Shown here piece after piece: positions 49,539-57,556 of a stretch of DNA of 64,000 nucleotides (position 1 is the stretch's first letter; the number at the start of each line of letters is the position of its first letter). Both the position numbers and the translations under genes were made by a program. The stretch spans positions 1 to 64,000 of the forward strand of contig JAFSGP010000040.1 in assembly GCA_017440755.1 (NCBI GenBank), read 5' to 3'. The notes under the pieces are model-generated. The model was not told the DNA's origin, did no database searches, and saw only the letters and a list, made by a program, of their open reading frames with translations. The stretch is from Clostridia bacterium. GTDB taxonomy: Bacteria; Bacillota; Clostridia; Oscillospirales; Acutalibacteraceae.

Positions 49539-50477
49539 TTACACAATGCCCTTGGCACGGAGAACCTCTTCCACCACGCGGCGGACGATCTCCTCCTGGT
49601 TGGCAGCGGGCTGGCAGCCGGGGCCGTAGACACCGGCGGAACCGAACAGCCGCATCTTCTCCATAACCGACAGCTTGACCGCTTCACGAATGGAGGGCAG
49701 CAGGTCGATAATGCCCTTGCCCAGCTCGGTGAAGTGGCGCAGCGCCGCCTCGACGGCGGACACGTTGATGTCGGTGAAGATGTTTACCTTGGAGATACCC
49801 GCCTGCACGCACTTGCGGAAGTCGTCGTCGGTCAGACCGGAGCCGCCGTGCAGCACCAGGGGGGTGGGAATGGCGGCTGCGATCTCACGGATACGGTTGA
49901 AGTCCAGCTTGGGAGGCAGCTTATAGGCACCGTGAGCGGTACCAACCGCAATCGCCAGCGCATCGACGCCGGTGCGATCCACGAAATCCTTTGCCTCTTC
50001 GGGCTTGGTGTAGAACTTGGAGGCGTCCGCCATATCCTCGGCGGTGGCGGTACCCTCGGCGCCGCCGACGTGACCCACCTCGCCCTCAATGGAGGCGCCG
50101 TAGGAGTGGGCGATATCCGCCATCTCACGGACCTTCTGGCAGTTGATCTCGTAGGGATCGGTGGAGCAGTCGTACATAATGGAGGAGAAGCCTAATTTCA
50201 GCGCCTTCAGGCAGGTCTCCTTATGCAGACCGTGGTCCAGATGCACCACAACCGGCACCTTGGCACGCTTGGCCATGGGAATGAGGATCATCGCCAGATC
50301 CTCCAAGGAGTTGTAGGGCAGCAGCACTTCGGCGGTACCGAAGATGACAGGGGAGCCCGTCTCCTCGGCAGCGGCGATGATGCCCTGTGCCAGCTCCAGC
50401 GTAACAGCATTAAACAAACCCACTGCATAATGTCCCTTGCGGGCGTCATGCAGGATTTCATTCATAGTTACCAGCAT
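49539..50477 (-). CDS. Class II fructose-bisphosphate-type aldolase
   Basis: 312 residues. HLDHG, GTAHG and LHGGSG zinc ligands, IEGEVGHVGGAEG metal loop, KVNIFTDIN phosphate site. It has a roughly 30-residue C-terminal extension (YGPGCQPAANQEEIVRRVVEEVLR) missing from the two other class II aldolases here. Last gene of a PIG-L / NagB-like / aldolase operon, 34 nt after the NagB-like gene, so it probably splits a ketose bisphosphate from amino-sugar breakdown. Confidence 0.87.
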   Translation of the reverse strand: MLVTMNEILHDARKGHYAVGLFNAVTLELAQGIIAAAEETGSPVIFGTAEVLLPYNSLEDLAMILIPMAKRAKVPVVVHLDHGLHKETCLKALKLGFSSIMYDCSTDPYEINCQKVREMADIAHSYGASIEGEVGHVGGAEGTATAEDMADASKFYTKPEEAKDFVDRTGVDALAIAVGTAHGAYKLPPKLDFNRIREIAAAIPTPLVLHGGSGLTDDDFRKCVQAGISKVNIFTDINVSAVEAALRHFTELGKGIIDLLPSIREAVKLSVMEKMRLFGSAGVYGPGCQPAANQEEIVRRVVEEVLRAKGIV

Positions 50478-50511
50478 TTTACGTTCCTCCTAAATTAGTC
50501 TGTGTGGGGAA

Positions 50512-51459
50512 TTAGTTGCACTCGGCCTCCAGAGGACCGGCCAGCTCCTTCAGGAAGAACAGACGACCTGCCAGAGTGGGGATGTAGGAAGAGGTGATCC
50601 AGGGAGTGGTGCCGTGACGCAGCGTCATCCACAGGGACAGACCCTGCCACTGCATACCGCGACCCAGCGTGCCGTCGGCGCCGCCGATGGCGTAGTCAGC
50701 CTGCAGGAACAGGCCGGGGCCGATGGTGTTGGCGCGGCAAGGAACCAGGGGAGTGCGGGACTTGAAGCTGGTCAGCGCGTTCTGCTCCACCGTCAGGGGG
50801 TGAATCTTAGCGCCGATGCGGTAGGGCTGCTTCTCCCACTCCTCAGCGGTGGCATAGTCAGCCGCAAAGGTGGGCTCCCAGAAAGCGATGTGGCACATAC
50901 GACCGATACCGTATACCAGCACCAGCTTGGCGCCCTCCGCCTTCAGAGCAGCAATCTTCTCGGGGTAGGTGGGCAGATTCGCCTTGGTGGCGAAGTTGCG
51001 CTGTGCCACGGGCACGGTCAGCTCGCCCAGGGGGTTGAACAGAGCCTGCTCCATCGCATACTGGAAAGCGCCGGGGTTGTCGGAGGGCAGGGTGTTACCC
51101 TCGCCGTCCGCCCACTCGTCCATATTGAAGGTGTAGACGTGGTCGCAAGCAACCTTCCACTCCTTCAGGAAGTAGACGACCCACTTGTACATGCCCATGG
51201 GGCCGACAGGCAGGATAAAAGCAATCTTCTCGCCGCGCTCCTTAGCCAGCTTGATCTGCATGGCAATCTCGTGACCCATATAGGTCTCGAACTCGCCCAG
51301 GCTGTCGCACTGTACGGGCTGGAAAGCGGGATTCCAGAAGGGCTGGGGGTTGCAGATGGTCTCGGGAGCGTCGATGCAGGCATCGATCTTTTCAAAGTCC
51401 CAGCCGGCGGGGTAGAAGCCCTCCAGGGCGGAACCTTTTACGGTAGAATTGAAATCCAT
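50512..51459 (-). CDS. Glucosamine-6-phosphate deaminase (NagB)-like protein
   Basis: 315 residues. Sugar-phosphate loop [26 protein letters not shown] with the catalytic Asp-Glu region, [15 protein letters not shown] and [14 protein letters not shown] correspond to NagB motifs (LPTGSTP, NMDEY, GIGxxGHIAFNEP). The changes (GPMG for [14 protein letters not shown] for DGHIAFNEP) mean activity on a modified amino sugar phosphate is likely. About 50 residues longer than NagB at the N-terminus. Downstream of a PIG-L deacetylase, giving a deacetylate-then-deaminate order. Confidence 0.8.
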   Translation of the reverse strand: MDFNSTVKGSALEGFYPAGWDFEKIDACIDAPETICNPQPFWNPAFQPVQCDSLGEFETYMGHEIAMQIKLAKERGEKIAFILPVGPMGMYKWVVYFLKEWKVACDHVYTFNMDEWADGEGNTLPSDNPGAFQYAMEQALFNPLGELTVPVAQRNFATKANLPTYPEKIAALKAEGAKLVLVYGIGRMCHIAFWEPTFAADYATAEEWEKQPYRIGAKIHPLTVEQNALTSFKSRTPLVPCRANTIGPGLFLQADYAIGGADGTLGRGMQWQGLSLWMTLRHGTTPWITSSYIPTLAGRLFFLKELAGPLEAECN

Positions 51460-51500
51460 AACGTTGTTCTCCTCTCTGTTTATGTGTTTATGTGTTTATG

Positions 51501-52208
51501 TTACGGCAGCAGCCGCTTGGTTGTACCCTTGAGGTAGACCTGACACTGGCGGAAGCCCTCGGCGTACTCGGCGCCGCACTGGTAACCGCGGTAGCGGGAG
51601 CAGGTCTTCACCATATCGGGGAAGTCGATGCCGTCATGCTCACGCATCCATACGATCTGGGACTCGTGGCACTCCAGCATCTCGCCCTTCTTATCCACGT
51701 AGGGGGTGATGTCTACGAACTCGGTGGGGTTGAAGTTAACGCCCGCCAGCGTATCCATATAGTAGATGGGCACCATCTTGGCAGCGCCCTCTACGCCGGT
51801 GTGGTAGTTGGGCAGGGTGGCGGTGAAGCTGGCGTCGAACACCAGACGGGACACCGCATTGTGGTCGGGCATATAGTCGTCGGGGTCGTGGGTGATGATG
51901 AAGTCAGGGTTGACCTGCTTAATCACGTCCACCACCTTGTCCCGCGCCTCTTTGTTGTTGTCATAGATAGCCAGGTCGTCAAAGCGGCTGTGGATAATCT
52001 CAAAGCCCGCCATCTCGGCAGAACGCTCTGCCTCCTTAGCACGCATCACAGTCAGCTCATCGGGGGGAATGACAACGTGACCCAGGTTGCCGCTGGACAG
52101 ATGACACACCACCACGCGGTCGCCGCGCTCCTTGCACTTGAGCAGGGTACCGGCACAGGCAATCTCCATATCATCGGGGTGACAGGAAATACAAAGAACA
52201 GTGTACAT
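51501..52208 (-). CDS. PIG-L family N-deacetylase (LmbE-like)
   Basis: 235 residues. CISCHPDDMEIACAGTLLK carries the zinc motif HPDD; THDPDDYMPDHNAVSRLVFDA supplies the second His. It would remove an acetyl group from an N-acetylated sugar (phosphate) in the cytoplasm. First gene of a three-gene operon with the NagB-like and aldolase genes; divergent from an AraC regulator. GGGAGG ribosome binding site. Confidence 0.9.
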   Translation of the reverse strand: MYTVLCISCHPDDMEIACAGTLLKCKERGDRVVVCHLSSGNLGHVVIPPDELTVMRAKEAERSAEMAGFEIIHSRFDDLAIYDNNKEARDKVVDVIKQVNPDFIITHDPDDYMPDHNAVSRLVFDASFTATLPNYHTGVEGAAKMVPIYYMDTLAGVNFNPTEFVDITPYVDKKGEMLECHESQIVWMREHDGIDFPDMVKTCSRYRGYQCGAEYAEGFRQCQVYLKGTTKRLLP

Positions 52209-52255
52209 ATTTATACCTCCCTATAATTCTTTGATTTAATTATACTATTTCCTAC

Positions 52256-52284
52256 TTGCAAAGGAATGCAAAATCAGGTATAAT
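52256..52284 (+). promoter_or_regulatory. Promoter of the second AraC gene with embedded direct repeat
   Basis: TTGCAA (52256-52261), 17 bp, TATAAT (52279-52284). TGCAAA occurs at 52257-52262 and 52267-52272, a 10-bp period typical of AraC half-sites. On the minus strand a TATAAT for the PIG-L operon lies nearby without a good -35, as expected for an activator-dependent promoter. Confidence 0.65.
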
Positions 52285-52313
52285 ACTAATAAAATCAGCC
52301 GAGGTGATTTTTG

Positions 52314-53204
52314 ATGCGAAATAATATTGTAAAACACAACTTTTCCACCGCTGTAGAGGTGGAGAATATCATCACCATTTTCTATATGGAGATGTCCAAG
52401 GATTTCGGGTATGAAGGGGAGCGGCACGACTTCTGGGAGATGGTGTACATCGACAAGGGGGAGATGCTGTGCACCGCGGATAAGAGCCAGTTTGTGCTCA
52501 AAAGCGGCGAGCTCACCTTCCACAAGCCCAATGAATTCCACAACCTTTCGGGCAACAAGAGCGTGGTGCCCAACGTCAGCATCATCACCTTCGAGTGCTA
52601 TAGCCCGATGATGGAGTATTTTGAGGGGAAGATATTCCGCCTCAATGCGGAGGAACGGCTGCTGTTGTCCATGCTGTTTCAGGAGGGGTTATCCTGCTTT
52701 AAGCTGGAGGACCCCGAAAACCCGCTGCTCCAACGGGTGGAGCGGGTGGAAAATGCACCTTTCGGCAGTCAGCAGATGACCAAGAATCTGTTGGAGATTT
52801 TCCTCATCAAGCTGCATCGGCACAAAGAGGCGATGCCGAAGGAAAACCGCCTGAACGTTCGGGTTAACGGCATTGCGGTGCCGATGGACGTCAAGGAAAT
52901 ACTCGACGTGCTGGAATCCCATATTTACGACCGCCTCACGGTGGGGGAGATTGCCCGCATTCTGGGAAAGAGCGAAAGCGCGGTAAAGGAGCGATTCGCC
53001 CTCTATCAGGCGGGGGGAATAATCCATTATTACAATTCTCTTAAAATCAAAGAGGCAAAGCGACTGATTCGGGAGGGGAGCTACAATTTGGCACAGATTG
53101 CGGATATGCTGCGCTTTGACACCCCCCAGTATTTCTCGAAGTGCTTTAAAGACTATACCCACATGACACCCAGCGAATATAAGCGGTCCATACTGCGGAT
53201 TTGA
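52314..53204 (+). CDS. AraC family transcriptional regulator
   Basis: 296 residues. N-terminal cupin sensor (FWEMVYIDKGEMLCTADKS, FHKPNEFHNLSG) and C-terminal double HTH (LTVGEIARILGKSESAVKERF and NLAQIADMLRFDTPQYFSKCFKDYTHMTPSEYKRS). GAGGTGATT precedes the ATG. Divergent from the PIG-L operon, its probable target. Confidence 0.92.
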   Translation: MRNNIVKHNFSTAVEVENIITIFYMEMSKDFGYEGERHDFWEMVYIDKGEMLCTADKSQFVLKSGELTFHKPNEFHNLSGNKSVVPNVSIITFECYSPMMEYFEGKIFRLNAEERLLLSMLFQEGLSCFKLEDPENPLLQRVERVENAPFGSQQMTKNLLEIFLIKLHRHKEAMPKENRLNVRVNGIAVPMDVKEILDVLESHIYDRLTVGEIARILGKSESAVKERFALYQAGGIIHYYNSLKIKEAKRLIREGSYNLAQIADMLRFDTPQYFSKCFKDYTHMTPSEYKRSILRI

Positions 53205-53229
53205 CAAAAGCGGCACACTGTAGTAGTAT
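53201..53229 (+). promoter_or_regulatory. Promoter of the Sel1-repeat gene
   Basis: TTGACA (53201-53206) overlapping the AraC stop codon, 17 bp, TAGTAT (53224-53229). Confidence 0.65.
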
Positions 53230-53264
53230 GAGAGTAGGCATTTTGTATTTGAGGAGTGATACAA

Positions 53265-54758
53265 ATGAGCGAAAGACTGGAACATGCGGATTTCCCCGGA
53301 ATTTGGGACGCGGTGGAGCAGCGTATTGCGTGGGACGAGTGCTGGAAAAAGCGCAATCGGCTGATTGTTCACGGGGCGTTGGCGGCCTTTGGATTTTCTT
53401 ATATTCCTGTGGGCTGCCTGTTTGCGTATTATCTGATGCGCGGTGAGCGGATTGCCGCCACGCCGATTTCGGATTTCGGCGCGCGGTTGACGGCTTTGTT
53501 TCCGTCGGATTGGCATTATTTGCTGCGAATGGCGGTGGCCCTGTTCGTGCCCATTGTGGTAGCCTTTGTGGCGGCGCTGCTGCTTCGTCTGATTTGCCTG
53601 GCTATTCCGGCAAAATACACCTTGCCGGAGGGTGTGCGGGAGCTACGAGGTGTGGAAGCGGGCGAAGCTATGTATTTCCACACCAAGGGGAGATACATAC
53701 CCAAATACGGAGACGATTTCACCCATTGGACTCATACGCTCATCTTTTTATTGTGCTTCATTCTGCCGATTGCCGTGCAGGCGCAGCTGGGGCAGATGCG
53801 GCCCGAAAACGTTGCTTGGCTTGTGATGACGGTGCTGGTTTTGTTCATCGGCTTTCTGCCGATGCTCTTGTTGCGTAAAATCTCCCTGGCGCTCACCTGC
53901 ACCTTGCTCTGCAAACACGGTAAGTGCTATACGGTGAGCGAACGGGCGGAAGAGTACGTGGATTTTTGCGTAAAAGAGGCGGAGGACGCCAGAGAGCAGC
54001 AGCAAAAAGCGGCGAAACAGCGAGAGGCGGACCGCCTGAAGAAGGACGGTGCTCTGTTGTATGAAAATGCCGTCTCCGGTGAAGAAGTAAACCAGCGCCT
54101 GATGCGTCAGGCGGCGGAACTGGGACACCCAAAGGCTTGTTTTTACGTAGGTAAGCAACAGTATGAGCAGACCGGCAGAGAAACCCTGACCAAAACGGAG
54201 AGGGAAGAGGCGATGGAGCGCATCTGCTGCTTCTTTGACGATGCATATAATGGTGGCGAAAAACAGGCGCTGTTCTATTCCATTCTCTGCCGTGTGGAGT
54301 ATGAGGAAAATACCCAAGCCGATTGGCAGAAGATGCTGGACACCCTGCGCCGTATGAAGGCGGACGAGGCTGTGCCGGAGGGTATGGAGCCTGCCTGTGA
54401 CGAGGCGATAGGCTATATCGTGGAGTGCATCGACAGAATGGAGGCCAAAAAGGAGAAAAAGCGGCGGGAGGAGGCGCAGAAGCCCACCCCTGCCGAGTAC
54501 CGTAAAAAGGCGCTCTCCTTGGAGGCGGCGGGACATTACAGCGATGCCAAGCGGTATTTCAAGATGGCGGCGGAGGGTGGCGACTCTCTGGGTATGGACA
54601 ACTATGCCCGCCATTGCCTGATTGAGGGCAACCGCGGAATGGCCATCTATTGGCTGGAGAAATCCATTGCCACAGGTGAGTACGATGACCTGTCCTGTCA
54701 GTTGCTCCGCGCGCTGAAAAACGGCGAGCACGTAAACGTGTCGTATTACGACGGTTAA
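53265..54758 (+). CDS. Membrane protein with cytoplasmic Sel1-like repeats
   Basis: 497 residues. Four hydrophobic segments lie in the first 215 residues (about 35-60, 85-110, 155-175, 185-205), followed by a charged coiled-coil stretch (AREQQQKAAKQREADRLKK) and a soluble C-terminal half. That half has TPR/Sel1-type units: LMRQAAELGHPKACFYVGKQQYEQ and YFKMAAEGGDSLGMDNYARHCLIEGNRGMAIYWLEKSIATG. Sel1 repeats usually mediate protein-protein contacts. Specific function unknown. GAGGAG upstream of the chosen ATG. Confidence 0.75.
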   Translation: MSERLEHADFPGIWDAVEQRIAWDECWKKRNRLIVHGALAAFGFSYIPVGCLFAYYLMRGERIAATPISDFGARLTALFPSDWHYLLRMAVALFVPIVVAFVAALLLRLICLAIPAKYTLPEGVRELRGVEAGEAMYFHTKGRYIPKYGDDFTHWTHTLIFLLCFILPIAVQAQLGQMRPENVAWLVMTVLVLFIGFLPMLLLRKISLALTCTLLCKHGKCYTVSERAEEYVDFCVKEAEDAREQQQKAAKQREADRLKKDGALLYENAVSGEEVNQRLMRQAAELGHPKACFYVGKQQYEQTGRETLTKTEREEAMERICCFFDDAYNGGEKQALFYSILCRVEYEENTQADWQKMLDTLRRMKADEAVPEGMEPACDEAIGYIVECIDRMEAKKEKKRREEAQKPTPAEYRKKALSLEAAGHYSDAKRYFKMAAEGGDSLGMDNYARHCLIEGNRGMAIYWLEKSIATGEYDDLSCQLLRALKNGEHVNVSYYDG

Positions 54759-54771
54759 TTTGTAAGAATCA

Positions 54772-54810
54772 AACAACCTCCTGCACCGTATGGTGCAGGA
54801 GGTTGTTTTG
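54772..54810. terminator. Bidirectional terminator
   Basis: AACAACCTCCTGCACC and its exact complement with a 4-nt loop, between convergent Sel1 and ACT genes. Confidence 0.9.
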
Positions 54811-54818
54811 TTTTCTTT

Positions 54819-55250
54819 TTACAGCTTGTTCACGTCGGCGTCGGTGATAAGGTGGAAGTCGGCGGCGGTGAGGGCCGCCTCAGCGGCGGCATTATCCGCC
54901 ACACGCAGCACCACGTAGGCGTGCTTTTCGGTGCGGGACATAAAGGCATACAGGTACTCCATATTGATGCCCGCCTCGTCCAGCACCGCCAGTGCCTTGG
55001 ACAGCTTACCAGGCTGGTCGCCAATCTTGACACCCACCACGTCGGTGGTCTTCAGCAGGTAGCCCTCGCGGGTGAGGGTGACCAGCGCGGTGTCATTGTC
55101 GCTGACGATCATACGCAGGATACCAAACTCCTGGGTATCGGCGATGGACAGGGCGCGGATATTTACCTTGTGCTCAGCCAGGGTGTTGGTGATGGACACC
55201 AGAGCGCCCGGCTTATTCTCTACAAAAACCGTTAACTGTTTCAAAGACAT
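54819..55250 (-). CDS. ACT domain protein (tandem ACT)
   Basis: 143 residues with two ACT domains: KQLTVFVENKPGALVSITNTLAEHKVNIRALSIAD and VGVKIGDQPGKLSKALAVLDEAGINMEYLYAFM. Such two-domain proteins often sit behind paaK and are thought to sense an amino acid or aryl metabolite. It is co-transcribed with paaK (18-nt gap) and hence under the same T-box, so phenylalanine is a plausible ligand. Confidence 0.9.
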   Translation of the reverse strand: MSLKQLTVFVENKPGALVSITNTLAEHKVNIRALSIADTQEFGILRMIVSDNDTALVTLTREGYLLKTTDVVGVKIGDQPGKLSKALAVLDEAGINMEYLYAFMSRTEKHAYVVLRVADNAAAEAALTAADFHLITDADVNKL

Positions 55251-55268
55251 AGTTCGTTACCCCTTTCT

Positions 55269-56579
55269 TTAATCGTGCAACTTACGCTTGTCGATGACAC
55301 GCACCGCCTTGCCCTCGCTACGGGTGATGGACTTGGGAGCCACCAGATGTACCTTGGGGTTGATACCCAGCATCGTCTTCATTGCGGCGGCTAACGCTTT
55401 TTCCTGTGCGGTGATACCGCCTACGGTATCGGTGAACTGATCGGCGTTCATCTCCACATTTACATCGAAGGTGTCGGTGTTGCCCATACGATCCACCACA
55501 ATCTGGTAGTTGGGCTGGTAGCCTTCCTTCAGCAGAACCGTTTCGATCTGGCTGGGGAACACGTTGACACCGCGGATGATCATCATATCATCGCTGCGAC
55601 CCATCGGCTTGGACATCTTAACATGGGTGCGGCCGCAGGAGCAGGGCTTGCGGGACAGCACGCAGATGTCACGGGTGCGGTAGCGCAGCAGAGGGAACGC
55701 CTCTTTGTCGAGAGCGGTGAACACCAACTCGCCCTTGCTACCCTCCGGCAGCACCTCGCCGGTGTCGGGGTCGATGATCTCGGCGAGGAAGTGGTCCTCG
55801 TTGATGTGCATACCCGTCTGCTCAGAGCACTCAAAGGATACACCGGGACCGGAGGTCTCGGTCAGACCGTAAATATCGTACGCTTTGATGCCCAGCGCCG
55901 CCTCAATGCCGCGACGCATCTCCTCGGTCCAAGGCTCGGCACCAAAGATGCCCGCCTTCAGCGGGATCTGGTCGGGGGTAAGCCCCATCTCCTTCATAGA
56001 TTCGCCCAGATAGGCGGCGTAGGAGGGGGTGCAGCACAGAATGGTGGCGTTTAGGTCGGTCATAAACTGAATCTGCCGCTCGGTGTTGCCGGAGGACATC
56101 GGCAGGGTCAGACAGCCCACCTTGTGAGAGCCGCCGTGAAGACCGGCGCCGCCGGTGAACAGACCATAGCCGTATGCCACCTGACACACGTCCTCGTTGG
56201 TGCCGCCCGCCGCCACGATAGCGCGGGCACAACAGTCCTCCCACAGGTCAATATCGTGCTGGGTGTAGAATGCCACCACACGGCGACCGGTAGTGCCGGA
56301 GGTGGACTGGATACGCACACAGTCCTTAAGAGGCTTCGCCAGCAGTCCGTAGGGATAGGCGTCGCGTAGGTCCGCCTTGGTCAGGAAGGGGAGCTTGTGC
56401 AGGTCCTCGATGCCGTGAACGTCATCGGGGGTGACACCCTTTTCCTCCATTAGGTTGCGGTAGTAGGGCACATTCTCATAGACGTGCTTAACCTGTTTGA
56501 CCAGCTTTTCGGACTGGAGTTTCTTGATGTCCTCTACGGGCATCGTTTCGATTTCCGGTTGATAGTAGCGCTTTTCCAT
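55269..56579 (-). CDS. paaK: Phenylacetate-CoA ligase
   Basis: 436 residues, ANL superfamily, normal PaaK length. P-loop QSTSGTTGRRVVAFY, aryl-pocket region GYGLFTGGAGLHGGSHKVGC, YDIYGLTETSGPGVSFEC, YRTRDIC and the C-terminal hinge MGRSDDMMIIRGVNVFPSQIE; catalytic Lys region SITRSEGKAVRVIDKR. Converts phenylacetate (or indoleacetate) plus ATP and CoA to the thioester. Expressed from its own promoter through a T-box leader; followed by the ACT gene. iorAB lies directly upstream, so its product can be substrate or product of that oxidoreductase. Confidence 0.95.
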   Translation of the reverse strand: MEKRYYQPEIETMPVEDIKKLQSEKLVKQVKHVYENVPYYRNLMEEKGVTPDDVHGIEDLHKLPFLTKADLRDAYPYGLLAKPLKDCVRIQSTSGTTGRRVVAFYTQHDIDLWEDCCARAIVAAGGTNEDVCQVAYGYGLFTGGAGLHGGSHKVGCLTLPMSSGNTERQIQFMTDLNATILCCTPSYAAYLGESMKEMGLTPDQIPLKAGIFGAEPWTEEMRRGIEAALGIKAYDIYGLTETSGPGVSFECSEQTGMHINEDHFLAEIIDPDTGEVLPEGSKGELVFTALDKEAFPLLRYRTRDICVLSRKPCSCGRTHVKMSKPMGRSDDMMIIRGVNVFPSQIETVLLKEGYQPNYQIVVDRMGNTDTFDVNVEMNADQFTDTVGGITAQEKALAAAMKTMLGINPKVHLVAPKSITRSEGKAVRVIDKRKLHD

Positions 56580-56906
56580 GTTGCTTCGTCCTTTCCGCAG
56601 AAAATGAGTTTGGTCGGCTGCGAAATGCAGAAAAACAAAAACGTCCTCTGCATTCCGTGTCGGAATACAGAGGACGAGAAGAATCCCGTGGTACCACCTC
56701 TATTTACCGCTATCTCACGATAACGGCCTCCGAGTGCAAACACACCCTTGTCGATATAACGGTCGAACCCGTTTGACCTACGCAGTTTCCCTTCAGCCAA
56801 CGACTCACGGAATGAATTCACCGACCATACACTGCTGCATCACACCAACGGCAGCTCTCTGGGAGTGATCCGTTCGGTTACTGGTTTCCGCTCAAGCGTC
56901 TTTATG
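56580..56906 (-). promoter_or_regulatory. T-box riboswitch, specifier UUC (Phe), before paaK
   Basis: Minus strand. Stem I carries the AGAGAG element (around 56862) and, on its 3' side, GAA-TTC-A at 56819-56813, where TTC (56816-56814) is the specifier codon, reading phenylalanine. The T-box core AGGTGGTACCACG is at 56699-56687. The terminator is CGTCCTCTGTATTCCG paired with CGGAATGCAGAGGACG (56676-56642) followed by T5. Uncharged tRNA-Phe would favour antitermination and paaK expression. Specifier placement follows the usual GAA-NNN pattern read by eye. Confidence 0.85.
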
Positions 56907-56912
56907 TATGAT

Positions 56913-56941
56913 ATTTTAGCACTATACTGTTGGAAAGTCAA
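56913..56941 (-). promoter_or_regulatory. Promoter of the T-box/paaK transcript
   Basis: Minus strand TTGACT (56941-56936), 17 bp, TAAAAT (56918-56913), about 7 nt before the leader start. Confidence 0.75.
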
Positions 56942-56969
56942 TCGTTTTTTTGCAAATTTATACCTGCAT

Positions 56970-57542
56970 TTACGCATGGAATCCCAAGTCGAAAGCCACC
57001 TTATTCATCTCCACAAATTTGGGAGCGACGGTGTTCTCGATAGCGGTAATCCACCGCTCGTAGGGGATATCAAAATACTTGGCGGCGCGGCCCATCAGCA
57101 CGATATTGACCGCCTTGGCAGAGCCTGCCTGCTGCGCCAGTGACAGAGCGTCCAGCGCCTCGATCTGCACACCCTTGGCGGTGAGCTCGTCCAGCACGTC
57201 GGTGGGATACTCTGCCGCGCCGATGATGACCGGCATAGGGTCAATCTGCTGGGTGTTAACCACGATGCGTCCGTCCGCCTTCAGGTAGCGGGCATAGCGT
57301 GCTGCCTCTAATTTTTCAAAAGAAATGATAATGTCCGCCTCGCCGTCGGTGACGATGGGGGAGTATACCTTGTCGCCGAAGCGCACGTAGGTGACCACCG
57401 AACCGCCACGCTGGCTCATGCCGTGGACCTCGCTGACCTTCACGTCGTAGCCCTCGTCCAGCAGTAGCCGACCCAGCAGTTTGGAGGCGAGCAGGCTGCC
57501 CTGTCCGCCGACGCCGACAATCATAACACTTGTGGTTTTCAT
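56970..57542 (-). CDS. iorB: Indolepyruvate ferredoxin oxidoreductase, beta subunit
   Basis: 190 residues. The gamma-type 2-oxoacid oxidoreductase fold is visible in VMIVGVGGQGSLLASKLLGRLLLDEGYDVKVSEVHGMSQRGGSVVTYVRFG. Partner of IorA: converts aryl pyruvates plus CoA to aryl-acetyl-CoA, CO2 and reduced ferredoxin, or the reverse. 14 nt after iorA, with AAGGAGGG ribosome binding site. Confidence 0.95.
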   Translation of the reverse strand: MKTTSVMIVGVGGQGSLLASKLLGRLLLDEGYDVKVSEVHGMSQRGGSVVTYVRFGDKVYSPIVTDGEADIIISFEKLEAARYARYLKADGRIVVNTQQIDPMPVIIGAAEYPTDVLDELTAKGVQIEALDALSLAQQAGSAKAVNIVLMGRAAKYFDIPYERWITAIENTVAPKFVEMNKVAFDLGFHA

Positions 57543-57556
57543 AGCCTGTTCCCTCC

